A stretch of 50,810 nucleotides of DNA, from contig NZ_BCQR01000083.1 of NCBI RefSeq assembly GCF_001552175.1, positions 1 to 50,810 on the forward strand. Reading direction: 5' to 3'. The stretch comes from Actinomadura kijaniata NBRC 14229 (GTDB taxonomy: Bacteria > Actinomycetota > Actinomycetes > Streptosporangiales > Streptosporangiaceae). A model generated the notes under the pieces. That model saw nothing but the letters and a program-made list of their open reading frames with translations, did not search any database and was not told where the DNA came from. Every line of letters starts with the position of its first letter. The first letter of the stretch is position 1. Below, one piece after another: positions 1 through 7,126 of this stretch. A program made the position numbers and the translations under genes.

Positions 1-17
1 GGACCCGATGTGGGGGT

Positions 18-38
18 TTGGGGGGACGGTCCCCCCAA
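18..38. terminator. GC-rich hairpin near the left edge
   Basis: Ten-base arms, TTGGGGGGAC and its complement, flank a one-base centre. No U-tract follows. It could end a transcript entering from the left of the window or insulate the MBL gene's 3' end at 198. Its role is inferred from shape only. Confidence 0.4.
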
Positions 39-49
39 GGCCAACACAG

Positions 50-174
50 CCGCTTTCGCCGCAGGCCCGCGCAGACCGCTAGCAATATCGGGGGTCTACA
101 CCGTCCCCAACAACCCCAACCCCGCTTTCGCCGCCCCCAACCACAGACCACAAACCCCCGGGGGGGTCTACACC
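50..174. repeat. Imperfect direct repeat, period about 72 bp
   Basis: The blocks CGCTTTCGCCGC and GGGGGTCTACACC occur twice in the same order, about 72 bp apart, with diverged sequence between them. The stretch lies beyond the stop of the MBL-fold gene and has no convincing ORF. Confidence 0.45.
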
Positions 175-197
175 CAACCCCCCACCCCACCCCCTCT

Positions 198-1496
198 CTA
201 GCCGATCAGCCGGGGGACCGTCGGCTTCGCCGCCGTCTCGTCCCCGGCCGCGCGGCGTGACTCGTTGGCCGCCCACGTGTAGACGCCCCGGGCCATCAGC
301 GACGATTCGGCGGCGGCCCGTGCCGCGTACACCTCGGCGCGGGCCTCGTGCAGGCTGGTGTTCTGCGGGTCGGCCTGCACCGCCAGCTCCACCAGGTGCG
401 CCGCCACCCGCAGATCGCCGGAGTCGACGGAGTCGACGGCGCGGCGCGCGGCGTCGGCGAGCCGGGCGGCGCCGCCCGCCAGGTCCGCCAGCGCGCGGGC
501 CAGGTCGGCGGCGGGGGCGGGCTTGAGGTGGGCGGGGTCGCCGTCGTACCAGCCGCCGTACAGCCGCCACAGGTTCCGCACGATGAACTCGGGCTCGTCG
601 TACCGGGCCCGCAGGTACACCCGGTCGGCCAGCCGGGCGGGCGGCCTGACGGCGTGCACGATGTCGTCGAGGCGGCGGCCGTCGTTGAGCATGGCGAGGG
701 TCTGGTCGACGATGCTCTCCAGCCATTCGGCGGTCTCGGTGAGCGCCTGGTGGACGCGTTCGGCGCCGAAGACCGGCGAGCCGTGCGACGGGATCATGAC
801 CTCCGCGCCGAGCGCGGCCATGCGGCGCAGCGCGTGCGTCCACTCCCGGGGGTAGCGCTGCGCCTTCTGCGGGTTGCCGCAGTTGGGCGCGAGCCAGATG
901 AACAGGTCGCCCGGCAGCAGCAGCCGGTGCTCGGGCACCCACGCCACGGCCGCGTCGTCGGTCTCTCCCTTGGCGTGGAAGAGCTCGAACGTCAGCCCGC
1001 CCCGCGTCACCGTCAGCCCGTCCCGGAACGTCACGTCGGGGTACCGGTAGTCGGCCGGCCAGGTCAGCTCCGGGGCCTGGAACTGCCGCCGGTTGACGAT
1101 CGTGTTGTAGCCGCGGGTCAGCAGGTAGCGGTCGAAGCGGGCCGGGACGTTCTCGTGCGCCACGACCTGCGGCCGGGGCCCCGGCTCGGCGTCGAACGGC
1201 GCCATCCCCATCACGTGGTCGATGTGCCCGTGCGAGTAGAACGCCGTGGTCAGCGGCGCGTCGCACCACTCCCGGACGTTCCGGTGCAGCTGCCCGGCGG
1301 TGTACTGGTTGCCGGTGTCGAACAGCACCAGCCCGTCGTCGGTCCGGAACGCCACCGCACTCCCGAACCCGGGCTGCCAGCCGAGCCCGTCGGCGACGTC
1401 GACGACGCCCGCGTCGGCCATGCCGGTGTGGGTGATGCTGTCGTCCTGCTCGCCGCGCCACACTCGGTCGGCGTGGTCGCGGATGTCGATGGTCAC
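198..1496 (-). CDS. MBL-fold hydrolase, alkylsulfatase (BDS1/SdsA)-like
   Basis: A 432-residue zinc hydrolase. The metal-binding motif SHGHIDHVMG (HxHxDH) follows a GLVLFDTGN strand, with later metal-ligand segments LPGDLF and PSHGSPVF. The C-terminal third resembles the alkylsulfatase dimerisation domain (HLVELAVQADPQNTSLHEAR and AESSLMARG). Family members hydrolyse alkyl sulfates or related esters, but the substrate here is unknown. There is no signal peptide, so it is probably cytoplasmic. The GTG start overlaps the stop of the upstream MFS gene by 4 bp, which indicates translational coupling and suggests that the permease imports its substrate. The family assignment is firm; the reaction is inferred. 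Confidence 0.87.
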   Translation of the reverse strand: MTIDIRDHADRVWRGEQDDSITHTGMADAGVVDVADGLGWQPGFGSAVAFRTDDGLVLFDTGNQYTAGQLHRNVREWCDAPLTTAFYSHGHIDHVMGMAPFDAEPGPRPQVVAHENVPARFDRYLLTRGYNTIVNRRQFQAPELTWPADYRYPDVTFRDGLTVTRGGLTFELFHAKGETDDAAVAWVPEHRLLLPGDLFIWLAPNCGNPQKAQRYPREWTHALRRMAALGAEVMIPSHGSPVFGAERVHQALTETAEWLESIVDQTLAMLNDGRRLDDIVHAVRPPARLADRVYLRARYDEPEFIVRNLWRLYGGWYDGDPAHLKPAPAADLARALADLAGGAARLADAARRAVDSVDSGDLRVAAHLVELAVQADPQNTSLHEARAEVYAARAAAESSLMARGVYTWAANESRRAAGDETAAKPTVPRLIG

Positions 1497-2899
1497 GCGA
1501 GCATCCTCTCGGGGTTCTCGGGGTTCTCTGGGGCCTCGGGGGCCTCGGGGATTTCGGAGGTTTCGGAGTCCTCGGAGATCTCGGAGGTCTCGGAGGTCTC
1601 GGAGGTCTCGGAAGTCTCGGGGGCCTCGGAGGTCTCGGCGATGCCCAGCGCCGCGCGATCGCGGGCCGGGCGGATCAGCGCGGCGGCCAGCAGACCGCCG
1701 ACGATCATCAGCAGGGCGCACAGGTCGAAGGCGCGGCCGAAGCCCGCGGCGGCGGATCCGGCGCGTTCGACCAGGGCGCCCGACAGGGCGGGCCCGAACG
1801 CGCCCGCCGTGGAGGCCACCGCCGTCACGGTGCCCAGCAGCGCCGCGCGCCGCGCCGCCGGGGCGACCTCGGCCAGCGCCGACGACATCAGCCCGAAGAA
1901 CGCGTTGCCGACGGTGAACGCCACCAGCATCACCGCCACCAGCGCCGCTCCCCCGCCGACGCGGGTGAGCAGCAGCATCGCCAGGCCCGACGTCAGCACG
2001 GCCGCGCCGCCGACCAGGCCGCGCGCCACCCGGCTGGACCGTCCGGCCCGCAGCATCCGCTGCGCCGCCTGCCCGATCGCCAGGATGAACACGATCCCGA
2101 CGATCTGCGTCCCGGCGGCCATCAGGCTCGCGGCCTCCAGGCCGTGGCCGTGGACGCGCTGGAGGTACTGCGGCAGCCACGTCATCGCCACCGCCATCAT
2201 CCAGAACGCCGCGAACCCGCAGGCCAGCGAGCCCAGGACCGTTCCCCGGGCCAGCAGCCTCCGGAACGGCGGCGCCGCCCCGTCCGCCGCGGCGTCCCGC
2301 CGGCGCGCCGCGTACGGCCCCTCGCCGCCCAGCCGCAGCCAGAACGCCAGCCACACCAGCCCGAGCGCGCCGGTCAGCGCGAACGCCGCACGCCATCCCC
2401 ACTGCCCGATCACCACGGCCAGCAGCGGCCCGCCGACCGCGACCCCGGCCGCGCCGCCGACGGTCAGCACGCTGCCGGGCAGGGTGCGCTCCCGGTCGGG
2501 GAACCAGCCGAACGCGGTGTGGTTGGCCAGCGGGAACGCCGGTCCCTCGGCCGCGCCCAGCACGATCCGGGTGACGACCAGTGTGGCGAACCCGGCGGCC
2601 GGTAGCGCGACCACCAGCTGCGCCGCGCTCCACAGCACCACCATCGTGGCCAGCAGCCACCGCGCCGGGACCCGGTCGGCCAGGAACCCGACCGCCACGC
2701 CCGCCACGCTGAACAGCAGGAAGAAGGCGCTGCCGATCGTCCCGAACGCGGTGTCGCCGATGCCGAGGTCGTCGCGGATGCGCTGCCCGGCCAGGCCGAG
2801 CACGGCCTTGTCCATGAAGTTGACGGCCATGAAGAAGAACAGCAGGACGACGACCGTCCAGGCGCGTCGCGCGGGGGGCCGCGCGGAAGGTTCGGGCAT
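1493..2899 (-). CDS. MFS transporter (ACS-like) with Glu/Ser/Thr repeat tail
   Basis: A 12-helix major facilitator permease of about 468 residues. The N-terminus (FMAVNFMDKAVLGLAGQRI) and the loop DRVPARWLLA after helix 2 resemble the anion:cation symporter group, which imports organic anions. I chose the ATG at 2899, where the MFS homology begins (MPEPSARPPARR); the frame is open upstream to 3028, but that part only translates the 16-bp repeats. After the last helix (ALIRPARD) there is a low-complexity tail of roughly 40 residues built from SET/SEI/PEAPE units, encoded by short repeats at about 1503-1635. It is the first gene of an operon with the MBL hydrolase. Confidence 0.87.
   Translation of the reverse strand: MPEPSARPPARRAWTVVVLLFFFMAVNFMDKAVLGLAGQRIRDDLGIGDTAFGTIGSAFFLLFSVAGVAVGFLADRVPARWLLATMVVLWSAAQLVVALPAAGFATLVVTRIVLGAAEGPAFPLANHTAFGWFPDRERTLPGSVLTVGGAAGVAVGGPLLAVVIGQWGWRAAFALTGALGLVWLAFWLRLGGEGPYAARRRDAAADGAAPPFRRLLARGTVLGSLACGFAAFWMMAVAMTWLPQYLQRVHGHGLEAASLMAAGTQIVGIVFILAIGQAAQRMLRAGRSSRVARGLVGGAAVLTSGLAMLLLTRVGGGAALVAVMLVAFTVGNAFFGLMSSALAEVAPAARRAALLGTVTAVASTAGAFGPALSGALVERAGSAAAGFGRAFDLCALLMIVGGLLAAALIRPARDRAALGIAETSEAPETSETSETSETSEISEDSETSEIPEAPEAPENPENPERMLA
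1503..1635 (-). repeat. Short tandem repeats encoding the MFS C-terminal tail
   Basis: Repeats of the type TCGGAGGTC (9 bp) and a related GGCCTCGGG variant encode (SET)n, SEI and PEAPEAP units at the C-terminus of the MFS protein. Both strands stay open here. Copy number is likely to vary by slippage. Confidence 0.7.
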
Positions 2900-2914
2900 G
2901 ACGGGCCTCTCGGT

Positions 2915-2994
2915 TCCTCGGCGGATCGGCCCCTCGACGGGGCAATCCCTCGACCGGACAATCCCTCGGCGGGTCGGTCCCTCGGTGGGGACGA
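2915..2994. repeat. Five 16-bp direct repeats upstream of the MFS/MBL operon
   Basis: Five consecutive 16-bp units share the core CCTCGRCGGG (for example CCCTCGACGGGGCAAT and CCCTCGACCGGACAAT) with no spacer. They end 16 bp before the chosen MFS start. Period and position suit an array of regulator-binding sites or a structured 5' leader. Function is inferred. Confidence 0.6.
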
Positions 2995-3060
2995 CGATCA
3001 CTTTTCCGCCGGGCACGGCGCCGGACAACCGTCCGGGGGACCACCCCGATCCGCCGCGCG

Positions 3061-3076
3061 TTGTGACATGTCACAA
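3061..3076. promoter_or_regulatory. Perfect 16-bp palindrome, candidate operator
   Basis: TTGTGACATGTCACAA is fully self-complementary. It lies between the divergent MFS and PucR-type genes and overlaps the first usable GTG of the regulator. A perfect dyad of this length in GC-rich DNA beside a regulator gene suggests an autoregulatory operator also controlling the MFS/MBL operon. Confidence 0.6.
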
Positions 3077-4280
3077 TCCCTGCCACGACCGAGGGAGGTG
3101 CGCCATCACCGCACGCCGCGCCGCCGCGGAGATCGCCGCGCGCTGTGAGGGGCAGGTCAACCGGCTGGCCCGCGAGCTGGCCGAGCGCCATTTCGCCGTG
3201 CTGCCCGACTACGACGAGCTGCCCGGGGACATGCGCGACCTGGAGATCGCGGGCACCGCGCGGGTGGCGATCCGGCAGTTCCTGCACACCGCGATGGGCG
3301 CCCCGGTCGGCGAGGACGACCTGCGCCTGTTCCGCGAGCGCGCCGCCCAGCGCGCCGAGGAGGGCGTCGACCTGGCCGTGCTGGTGCGCACCTACCTGAT
3401 CGGCGCCGAGGTCGTGTGGGACGCGGTGTGCGCGGCGGCCCGTCCCGGCGAGGAGGAGGCGCTGCTGTGGCTGGCCCGCCACCAGCTGCGCGGCCTGCGG
3501 CGGGTGGTCGGCGAGGTCGTCGAGGCGTACCAGAACGAGCGCGCCGCGATCCTGGCCGAGCGCCGCGAGGCGCTACGCGAGGTGGCCCGCGCCCTGCTGA
3601 CCGGCGAGTCGGCGCGCGCCACCGCCGCCCGGTTCGGCATCCCGCTCGCCCCCGCCTACCTGGTGCTGAACCTGCGGCTGCCGGACGGGGCCGGGCCGGT
3701 CGTGGAGCGCCGGGTGCTGCGCCGCGTCCGCGCCCGGCTGGAGGGGTTCGCCGAGGGGACGCCGCTGACGCTGCTGGACGCGCGCGGCGCGCACGTGCTG
3801 CTGCCGGCGTCGGCGGCCGGGCGGCGCGCGGAGCTGGACCCGCTGCTGACCGACCCGGGGGCGGGCGGCGAACGCGTCATCGTCGGGGCGGCCGGGTCGC
3901 GCGGCACCGCCGACGTCCCGCAGGCCGCCGACCGGGCGGCGCGCATCGCCCGCATCGCGCAGGCGACCGGCCGCCCGCCGGGCGTCTACGAGCTGCCCGA
4001 CGTGCTGCTGGACTACCACCTCAGCGGGTCGCCCGACAGCGCCCCGCAGGTCGCCGGGCTGCTCGCGCCGCTGGAGGGCAGGCCCGAGCTGCTGGCGACG
4101 CTGCGCGCGTTCCTGGACTGCGACCTCGACCGGCGGCGCACCGCGCGGGCCCTCGCCGTCCATCCCAACACCGTGGACAACCGGCTCGCGCGGACCGCCG
4201 AGCTCACCGGGGTGGATCCGCGCACCACCCGCGGCACGGTGCTGTACGCGGCGGCCCTCACGCTCCGTCAGCTCGACTGA
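3063..4280 (+). CDS. PucR/CdaR-type transcriptional regulator with RsbRD-like N-terminus
   Basis: A regulator of about 400 residues. The first ~160 residues (NRLARELAERHF to LRRVVGEVVEAYQNE) look like the RsbRD-type helical sensor domain found in this class. A middle GGDEF-related region follows. The C-terminus is a PucR helix-turn-helix (RRRTARALAVHPNTVDNRL, then ARTAELTGVD). The start is uncertain. GTG 3063 is the only standard in-frame start before the conserved region but sits inside the 16-bp palindrome. A strong ribosome site (GAGGGAGG, 3091-3098) instead points to ATC at 3105, a non-standard start. Divergent from the MFS/MBL operon, which it probably controls. Confidence 0.85.
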   Translation: MTCHNPCHDRGRCAITARRAAAEIAARCEGQVNRLARELAERHFAVLPDYDELPGDMRDLEIAGTARVAIRQFLHTAMGAPVGEDDLRLFRERAAQRAEEGVDLAVLVRTYLIGAEVVWDAVCAAARPGEEEALLWLARHQLRGLRRVVGEVVEAYQNERAAILAERREALREVARALLTGESARATAARFGIPLAPAYLVLNLRLPDGAGPVVERRVLRRVRARLEGFAEGTPLTLLDARGAHVLLPASAAGRRAELDPLLTDPGAGGERVIVGAAGSRGTADVPQAADRAARIARIAQATGRPPGVYELPDVLLDYHLSGSPDSAPQVAGLLAPLEGRPELLATLRAFLDCDLDRRRTARALAVHPNTVDNRLARTAELTGVDPRTTRGTVLYAAALTLRQLD

Positions 4281-4343
4281 TCACCTCACGTTTCCCCCTT
4301 CTCCTGGCAAAGTCGCAGGTGATCTCGGGAATCTTCCTTGACC

Positions 4344-4376
4344 TGGGTTTACACCCACATGGCACGGGGGTACTTT
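4344..4376 (+). promoter_or_regulatory. Sigma70-type promoter with dyad over the -35 box
   Basis: TTTACA (4348-4353) and TACTTT (4371-4376) are separated by exactly 17 bp. The inverted repeat TGGGTttacACCCA (4344-4357) overlaps the -35 box and could be an operator. It would drive a rightward transcript starting near 4383 into a region with no recognised gene. Confidence 0.5.
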
Positions 4377-4415
4377 CCGCAACGAGATCGTGACGTTGGG
4401 TGATGGAGAAAGTCT

Positions 4416-4441
4416 GGAGCCGGTAAAGCCGGCCCGGCTCC
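4416..4441 (+). ncRNA. Hairpin in a putative 5' leader
   Basis: Arms GGAGCCGG and CCGGCTCC (8 bp, perfect) flank a 10-nt loop, about 35 nt after the predicted transcription start and 30 nt before ATG 4472. I compared the leader by eye with the ydaO (c-di-AMP) riboswitch: there is a vague resemblance, but the conserved CAGCTAACC-type block is missing. I do not assign a class. Confidence 0.25.
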
Positions 4442-4471
4442 GGAACCCTCGGGCCGAGAAGGGGGCCGGGC

Positions 4472-5083
4472 ATGGAGTGGACGCGGCGGACGGGACGGGC
4501 GGCGACGCGGACCGCCGTTCCCGCACCGGTCCGCGCGGCCACGCCCGGCGCCCGGCACCCCGGCTCCGTCACCGATCCGGTGGGCCGCCCATCCGACGAC
4601 CCGGCCCGGACGGCCGAGGGCGCTCCCGGCACGCCGCACCGCATCCCGCACCGCCCCCCGACGGTGCCCGCGGTGACGGCGGCGACCGGTGACACACCTC
4701 GGGCCCTCGGCCGCCCCGACCCCGGTCCCGCCCCCAGGGGGACCGGGAGGGTCGTTCGCGATGGGCACGCGGCGGGCCTGTCGTCGCAGGAGCGCGGTGC
4801 GGCGACAGGTCTGCGGACGTCACCGGGGCGGCGGGCACGCGTCCGCCGCCCCGGCGGCCCCGCCCGCGGGACGGCGGCCTCCGACCACCACGGGGCCCCG
4901 GCGCCGTACGCCCCCGCGGCACCGGAGTCCTTCACCGCCGGGCCGGTGGCGGCACCGAGCACCCGCCGCCGGCCCGGCCCTCCCGCCGTCCGTCAGCGCC
5001 GCCAACGCCGGCCCGCGCGTCGGGGAAGGGAGGTGACGCGCTCTCCGACCCGTCTCCCGGGCGGTCCGTCACCCACGTCCTGA
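4472..5083 (+). CDS. Doubtful Arg/Pro/Ala-rich hypothetical protein
   Basis: A 203-codon frame (MEWTRRTGRAATRTAVPAPV at its start) with a plausible ribosome site, GAAGGGGG, before the ATG, lying about 90 nt after a good promoter. Its third codon positions are mostly G/C, as expected for coding DNA in this genome, but the protein is low-complexity and matches no family I know. Competing frames on both strands are similarly long. It may be a real disordered protein, a decayed gene or a chance ORF. Confidence 0.28.
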   Translation: MEWTRRTGRAATRTAVPAPVRAATPGARHPGSVTDPVGRPSDDPARTAEGAPGTPHRIPHRPPTVPAVTAATGDTPRALGRPDPGPAPRGTGRVVRDGHAAGLSSQERGAATGLRTSPGRRARVRRPGGPARGTAASDHHGAPAPYAPAAPESFTAGPVAAPSTRRRPGPPAVRQRRQRRPARRGREVTRSPTRLPGGPSPTS

Positions 5084-5162
5084 CCCCCGTCGAGGACCGC
5101 CCGGCAAGAAGCGCAGACCCACGGCCCGCGCCGGTCTCCGGACCGCCGCGGGCCGTGGCGCG

Positions 5163-5210
5163 CCCGGGAACGGCACGACCCGGGAACGGCACAGCCCAGG
5201 AACGACACGG
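5163..5210. repeat. Three 16-bp tandem repeats
   Basis: CCCGGGAACGGCACGA, CCCGGGAACGGCACAG and CCCAGGAACGACACGG follow one another with an exact 16-bp period, just beyond the 3' end of the MarR-GNAT gene. Confidence 0.7.
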
Positions 5211-5250
5211 CCCTGGGTCAGAGCACACGGCCCAAGGTCAGAGTGCGCGG
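5211..5250. repeat. 20-bp direct repeat reaching into the MarR-GNAT 3' end
   Basis: Two adjacent 20-bp units share CCC..GGTCAGAG....CGG. The second contains the stop codon of the MarR-GNAT gene, so the gene's last codons are part of the repeat. Confidence 0.55.
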
Positions 5251-6164
5251 CGCCAGATCTGGCCGTGGATCTCGTCGCCGAAGCGGCGGGTGGGCGGCTC
5301 CTGCTCGGCGAGGACGAACCCGGCGCGCTCGTACAGGCGGTGGGCGGGTTTCTGGAGCGCCGTCGTCCACAGCATGATCTCTTCGTAGCCGTGGTCGGCG
5401 GCGAACCGCACGCACCGGTCCACCAGCGCCTGGCCGACGCCCATGCCGCGCGCGGCGGGCTCGACGTGCAGCAGGCGCAGCTGGGCGACCTTCTCCTCGC
5501 GGCGGACGCAGAAGACGCTGCCGACGGGTTCGCCGTCCACCTCGGCGATCCAGGCGTTCTCGCGTTCGGGGTCGTGGTGCTCGACGTAGGCGGCGACCAC
5601 GGACGCGACCAGGGCCTCGTAGCTGCTGTCCCAGCCGCACTCCTCGTCGTAGAGCACGCCGTTGCGGTGCACCACCCAGCCGAGGTCGCCGGGGCGCGGC
5701 TCCCGCAGCGTGTGGGCGGCGGGGCGCGGGGCGTCGCCGAGGATGCCGCGGATGGCCTCCATCGCCCCGAGCAGGCGCCGCCGGTCGGCCTCCGAGAGCC
5801 CGGCCAGCAGCGCGCGGATCTCACTGGCGGAGCGTTCGTCCAGCATGGCGAACACCTCGCGGCCGCGCGCGGTGAGGCGGGCGACCTGGCGGCGCGCGTC
5901 GCCGGGCGACCGGTCGCGGGTGACCAGGCCGTCGGTCTCGAAGCGGGCCAGCATCCGGCTCAGGTAGCCGGGGTCCAGGCCGAGGGCGCGGCGCAGGTCG
6001 GCGACCTCGGTGGCGTCGCGCTGCGCCAGCTCGAACAGCAGCCGGGCCTCGGTCAGGCTGTAGGGCGACTGGACCAGGCTGTCGCCGAGCACCCCGATGA
6101 CGCCGGTGTAGAAGCGGTTGAACGCGCGGACCGTCGTGATCTGGTCGGCATCCGGTTCGGGCAC
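5238..6164 (-). CDS. MarR-type HTH / GNAT acetyltransferase fusion
   Basis: A 308-residue two-domain protein. Residues ~10-145 form a MarR winged helix (SLTEARLLFELAQRD, LGLDPGYLSRMLARFETDGL and the wing RSPGDARRQVARLT). Residues ~155-308 form a GNAT fold with the acetyl-CoA loop RGMGVGQALVDR and the terminal LYERAGFVL. This fusion is a known actinobacterial architecture; the acetyl acceptor is unknown. The GTG start at 6164 has a strong ribosome site (GGGGAGGAAGG on the minus strand). The dyad at 6179-6205 just upstream suggests autoregulation. Confidence 0.92.
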   Translation of the reverse strand: MPEPDADQITTVRAFNRFYTGVIGVLGDSLVQSPYSLTEARLLFELAQRDATEVADLRRALGLDPGYLSRMLARFETDGLVTRDRSPGDARRQVARLTARGREVFAMLDERSASEIRALLAGLSEADRRRLLGAMEAIRGILGDAPRPAAHTLREPRPGDLGWVVHRNGVLYDEECGWDSSYEALVASVVAAYVEHHDPERENAWIAEVDGEPVGSVFCVRREEKVAQLRLLHVEPAARGMGVGQALVDRCVRFAADHGYEEIMLWTTALQKPAHRLYERAGFVLAEQEPPTRRFGDEIHGQIWRRAL

Positions 6165-6178
6165 GGCCTTCCTCCCCG

Positions 6179-6205
6179 CATATGTTTGACTGAGTCAACG
6201 ATATG
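6179..6205. promoter_or_regulatory. 27-bp dyad, candidate MarR operator
   Basis: The core TTGACTGAGTCAA (6186-6198) is symmetric about G6192. Symmetry extends outward to CATAT/ATATG with only two mismatched pairs. It lies 14 bp before the start of the MarR-GNAT gene, as expected for an autoregulatory site. Confidence 0.65.
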
Positions 6206-6231
6206 CGGGGCGGCGGTGCCCGGTCCAGGGG

Positions 6232-6561
6232 TCAGGCGCTGTCGGCCTTCACGTTCCCCCGCGCGGCGGTCTCCCTCGCCTCGGCGACGATCTTGCGCTC
6301 GACGAAGAACGCCAGGAACGGGATCAGCCCCGCCGACACCATGACCACCATCTTCTGCAGCGGCCACCCCGCCTTGCGCCACAGGTCGTAGGCGAGCGCC
6401 AGGTAGACGATGTAGAGCGCGCCGTGGATCGGGGAGATGATCGCCGACGGGGTGCCGTTGCCCCCGATGTAGCGGATCGGCATCCCCACGAAGACGACCA
6501 GCAGCAGCATCACGCCCACGATCAGCGCCAGGATGCGGTACCGGTTGATGGCCGCTTCCAC
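6232..6561 (-). CDS. DUF3817 integral membrane protein
   Basis: A 109-residue protein with three hydrophobic segments (ALIVGVMLLLVVFVG, ALYIVYLALAYDLW and MVVMVSAGLIPFLAFFVERK) in the DUF3817 pattern, including the conserved SPIHGALYIVY region. Family function is unknown; members are short actinobacterial membrane proteins. It sits downstream of another small membrane protein on the same strand with a 75-bp gap, so the two may be cotranscribed. Confidence 0.88.
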   Translation of the reverse strand: MEAAINRYRILALIVGVMLLLVVFVGMPIRYIGGNGTPSAIISPIHGALYIVYLALAYDLWRKAGWPLQKMVVMVSAGLIPFLAFFVERKIVAEARETAARGNVKADSA

Positions 6562-6636
6562 AGATCACACCTTTCTCAGCGCGCCCGGCGGGCGCGGTCC
6601 AGTACGGGGTCCGGCGGCTCGGTCGCGCCGGCGGGG

Positions 6637-6999
6637 TCAGTCGCGCCGGTGGGTCTCGGAGTTGAGCCGCGCGAGGTAGCGGTTGTAGGCCGCCAGCTCG
6701 GGATCCTCTTCCTCCTGCCGCCGGATGATCTCCCGCTTGACCGACGCCTCGGCGGGCTCCTCGATGACCTTGGGGCCCTTGGTGGTCTCGGTGCCGTTCA
6801 GCTCGTCCCGGATCATCTTGATCCACATCACGACCACGAAGATCGCGAAGATCGGCCACTCGAAGGTGTAGGCCCAGCTGCGGTCGTTGCCGGCCTGCGC
6901 GCGGTCGAACTGCCACCAGCCGAAGCCGAGGAAGGCGACGACCAGGAAGATGGCGATCGCGTGGAGGCCGAGCCAGCCGGGGGTGAGGAACCTGCGCAC
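6637..6999 (-). CDS. Small membrane protein with two TM segments
   Basis: A 120-residue protein. The N-terminus (RRFLTPGWLGLHAIAIFLVV, then FGWWQFDRAQ) recalls the first helix of SURF1-like proteins but is too short to be one. A second segment (WPIFAIFVVVMWIKMI) follows, then a charged cytoplasmic tail (KREIIRRQEEEDPELAAYNRYLARL). I chose GTG 6999 because the conserved hydrophobic N-terminus begins there. Similar short proteins are common in actinomycetes; I do not know their function. Confidence 0.75.
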   Translation of the reverse strand: MRRFLTPGWLGLHAIAIFLVVAFLGFGWWQFDRAQAGNDRSWAYTFEWPIFAIFVVVMWIKMIRDELNGTETTKGPKVIEEPAEASVKREIIRRQEEEDPELAAYNRYLARLNSETHRRD

Positions 7000-7113
7000 G
7001 GCATCGAGCGTACCCCGCCTCCGGCCGAACCCGAGCACACCCCCGCTCCAGCGAACATCCCCGCCCTGACCTGCGACGATCACGCGTCCTCGCAGAATGT
7101 CGGTGTCCGCGCC

Positions 7114-7119
7114 TACCTT
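7114..7119 (+). promoter_or_regulatory. -10-like TACCTT before a possible leaderless start
   Basis: TACCTT lies 7 nt upstream of ATG 7127, the spacing typical of leaderless actinobacterial transcripts. No ribosome site precedes this ATG. It supports 7127 over the in-frame ATG at 7097. Confidence 0.4.
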
Positions 7120-7126
7120 GTGCGGT

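Larger units (their letters stand above)
4281..5237. other. Spacer of about 950 bp between PucR-type and MarR-GNAT genes
   Basis: Apart from the promoter, hairpin, doubtful ORF and the repeats at 5163-5250, I see nothing recognisable here: no tRNA, no transposase remnant and no conserved protein in any of the six frames. Confidence 0.5.

Noticed and set aside
2915..2994. CRISPR array
   Set aside because: Units of 16 bp without spacers; no cas genes.
348..3062. Plus-strand frame continuous with the PucR-type gene
   Set aside because: It is antisense to the MBL and MFS genes; protein homology begins only after about 3105.
4380..4472. ydaO (c-di-AMP) riboswitch
   Set aside because: GGGGGTACT, TTGGGTGATGG and GGAACCCT resemble parts of it in order, but the most conserved CAGCTAACC block is absent and the downstream frame is not a cell-wall enzyme. 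Kept only as an unassigned structured leader.
4258..4962. A 234-codon minus-strand ORF
   Set aside because: It overlaps the end of the PucR-type gene, has no ribosome site that I can see, and competes with the promoter-supported plus-strand frame; its translation has no recognisable features.
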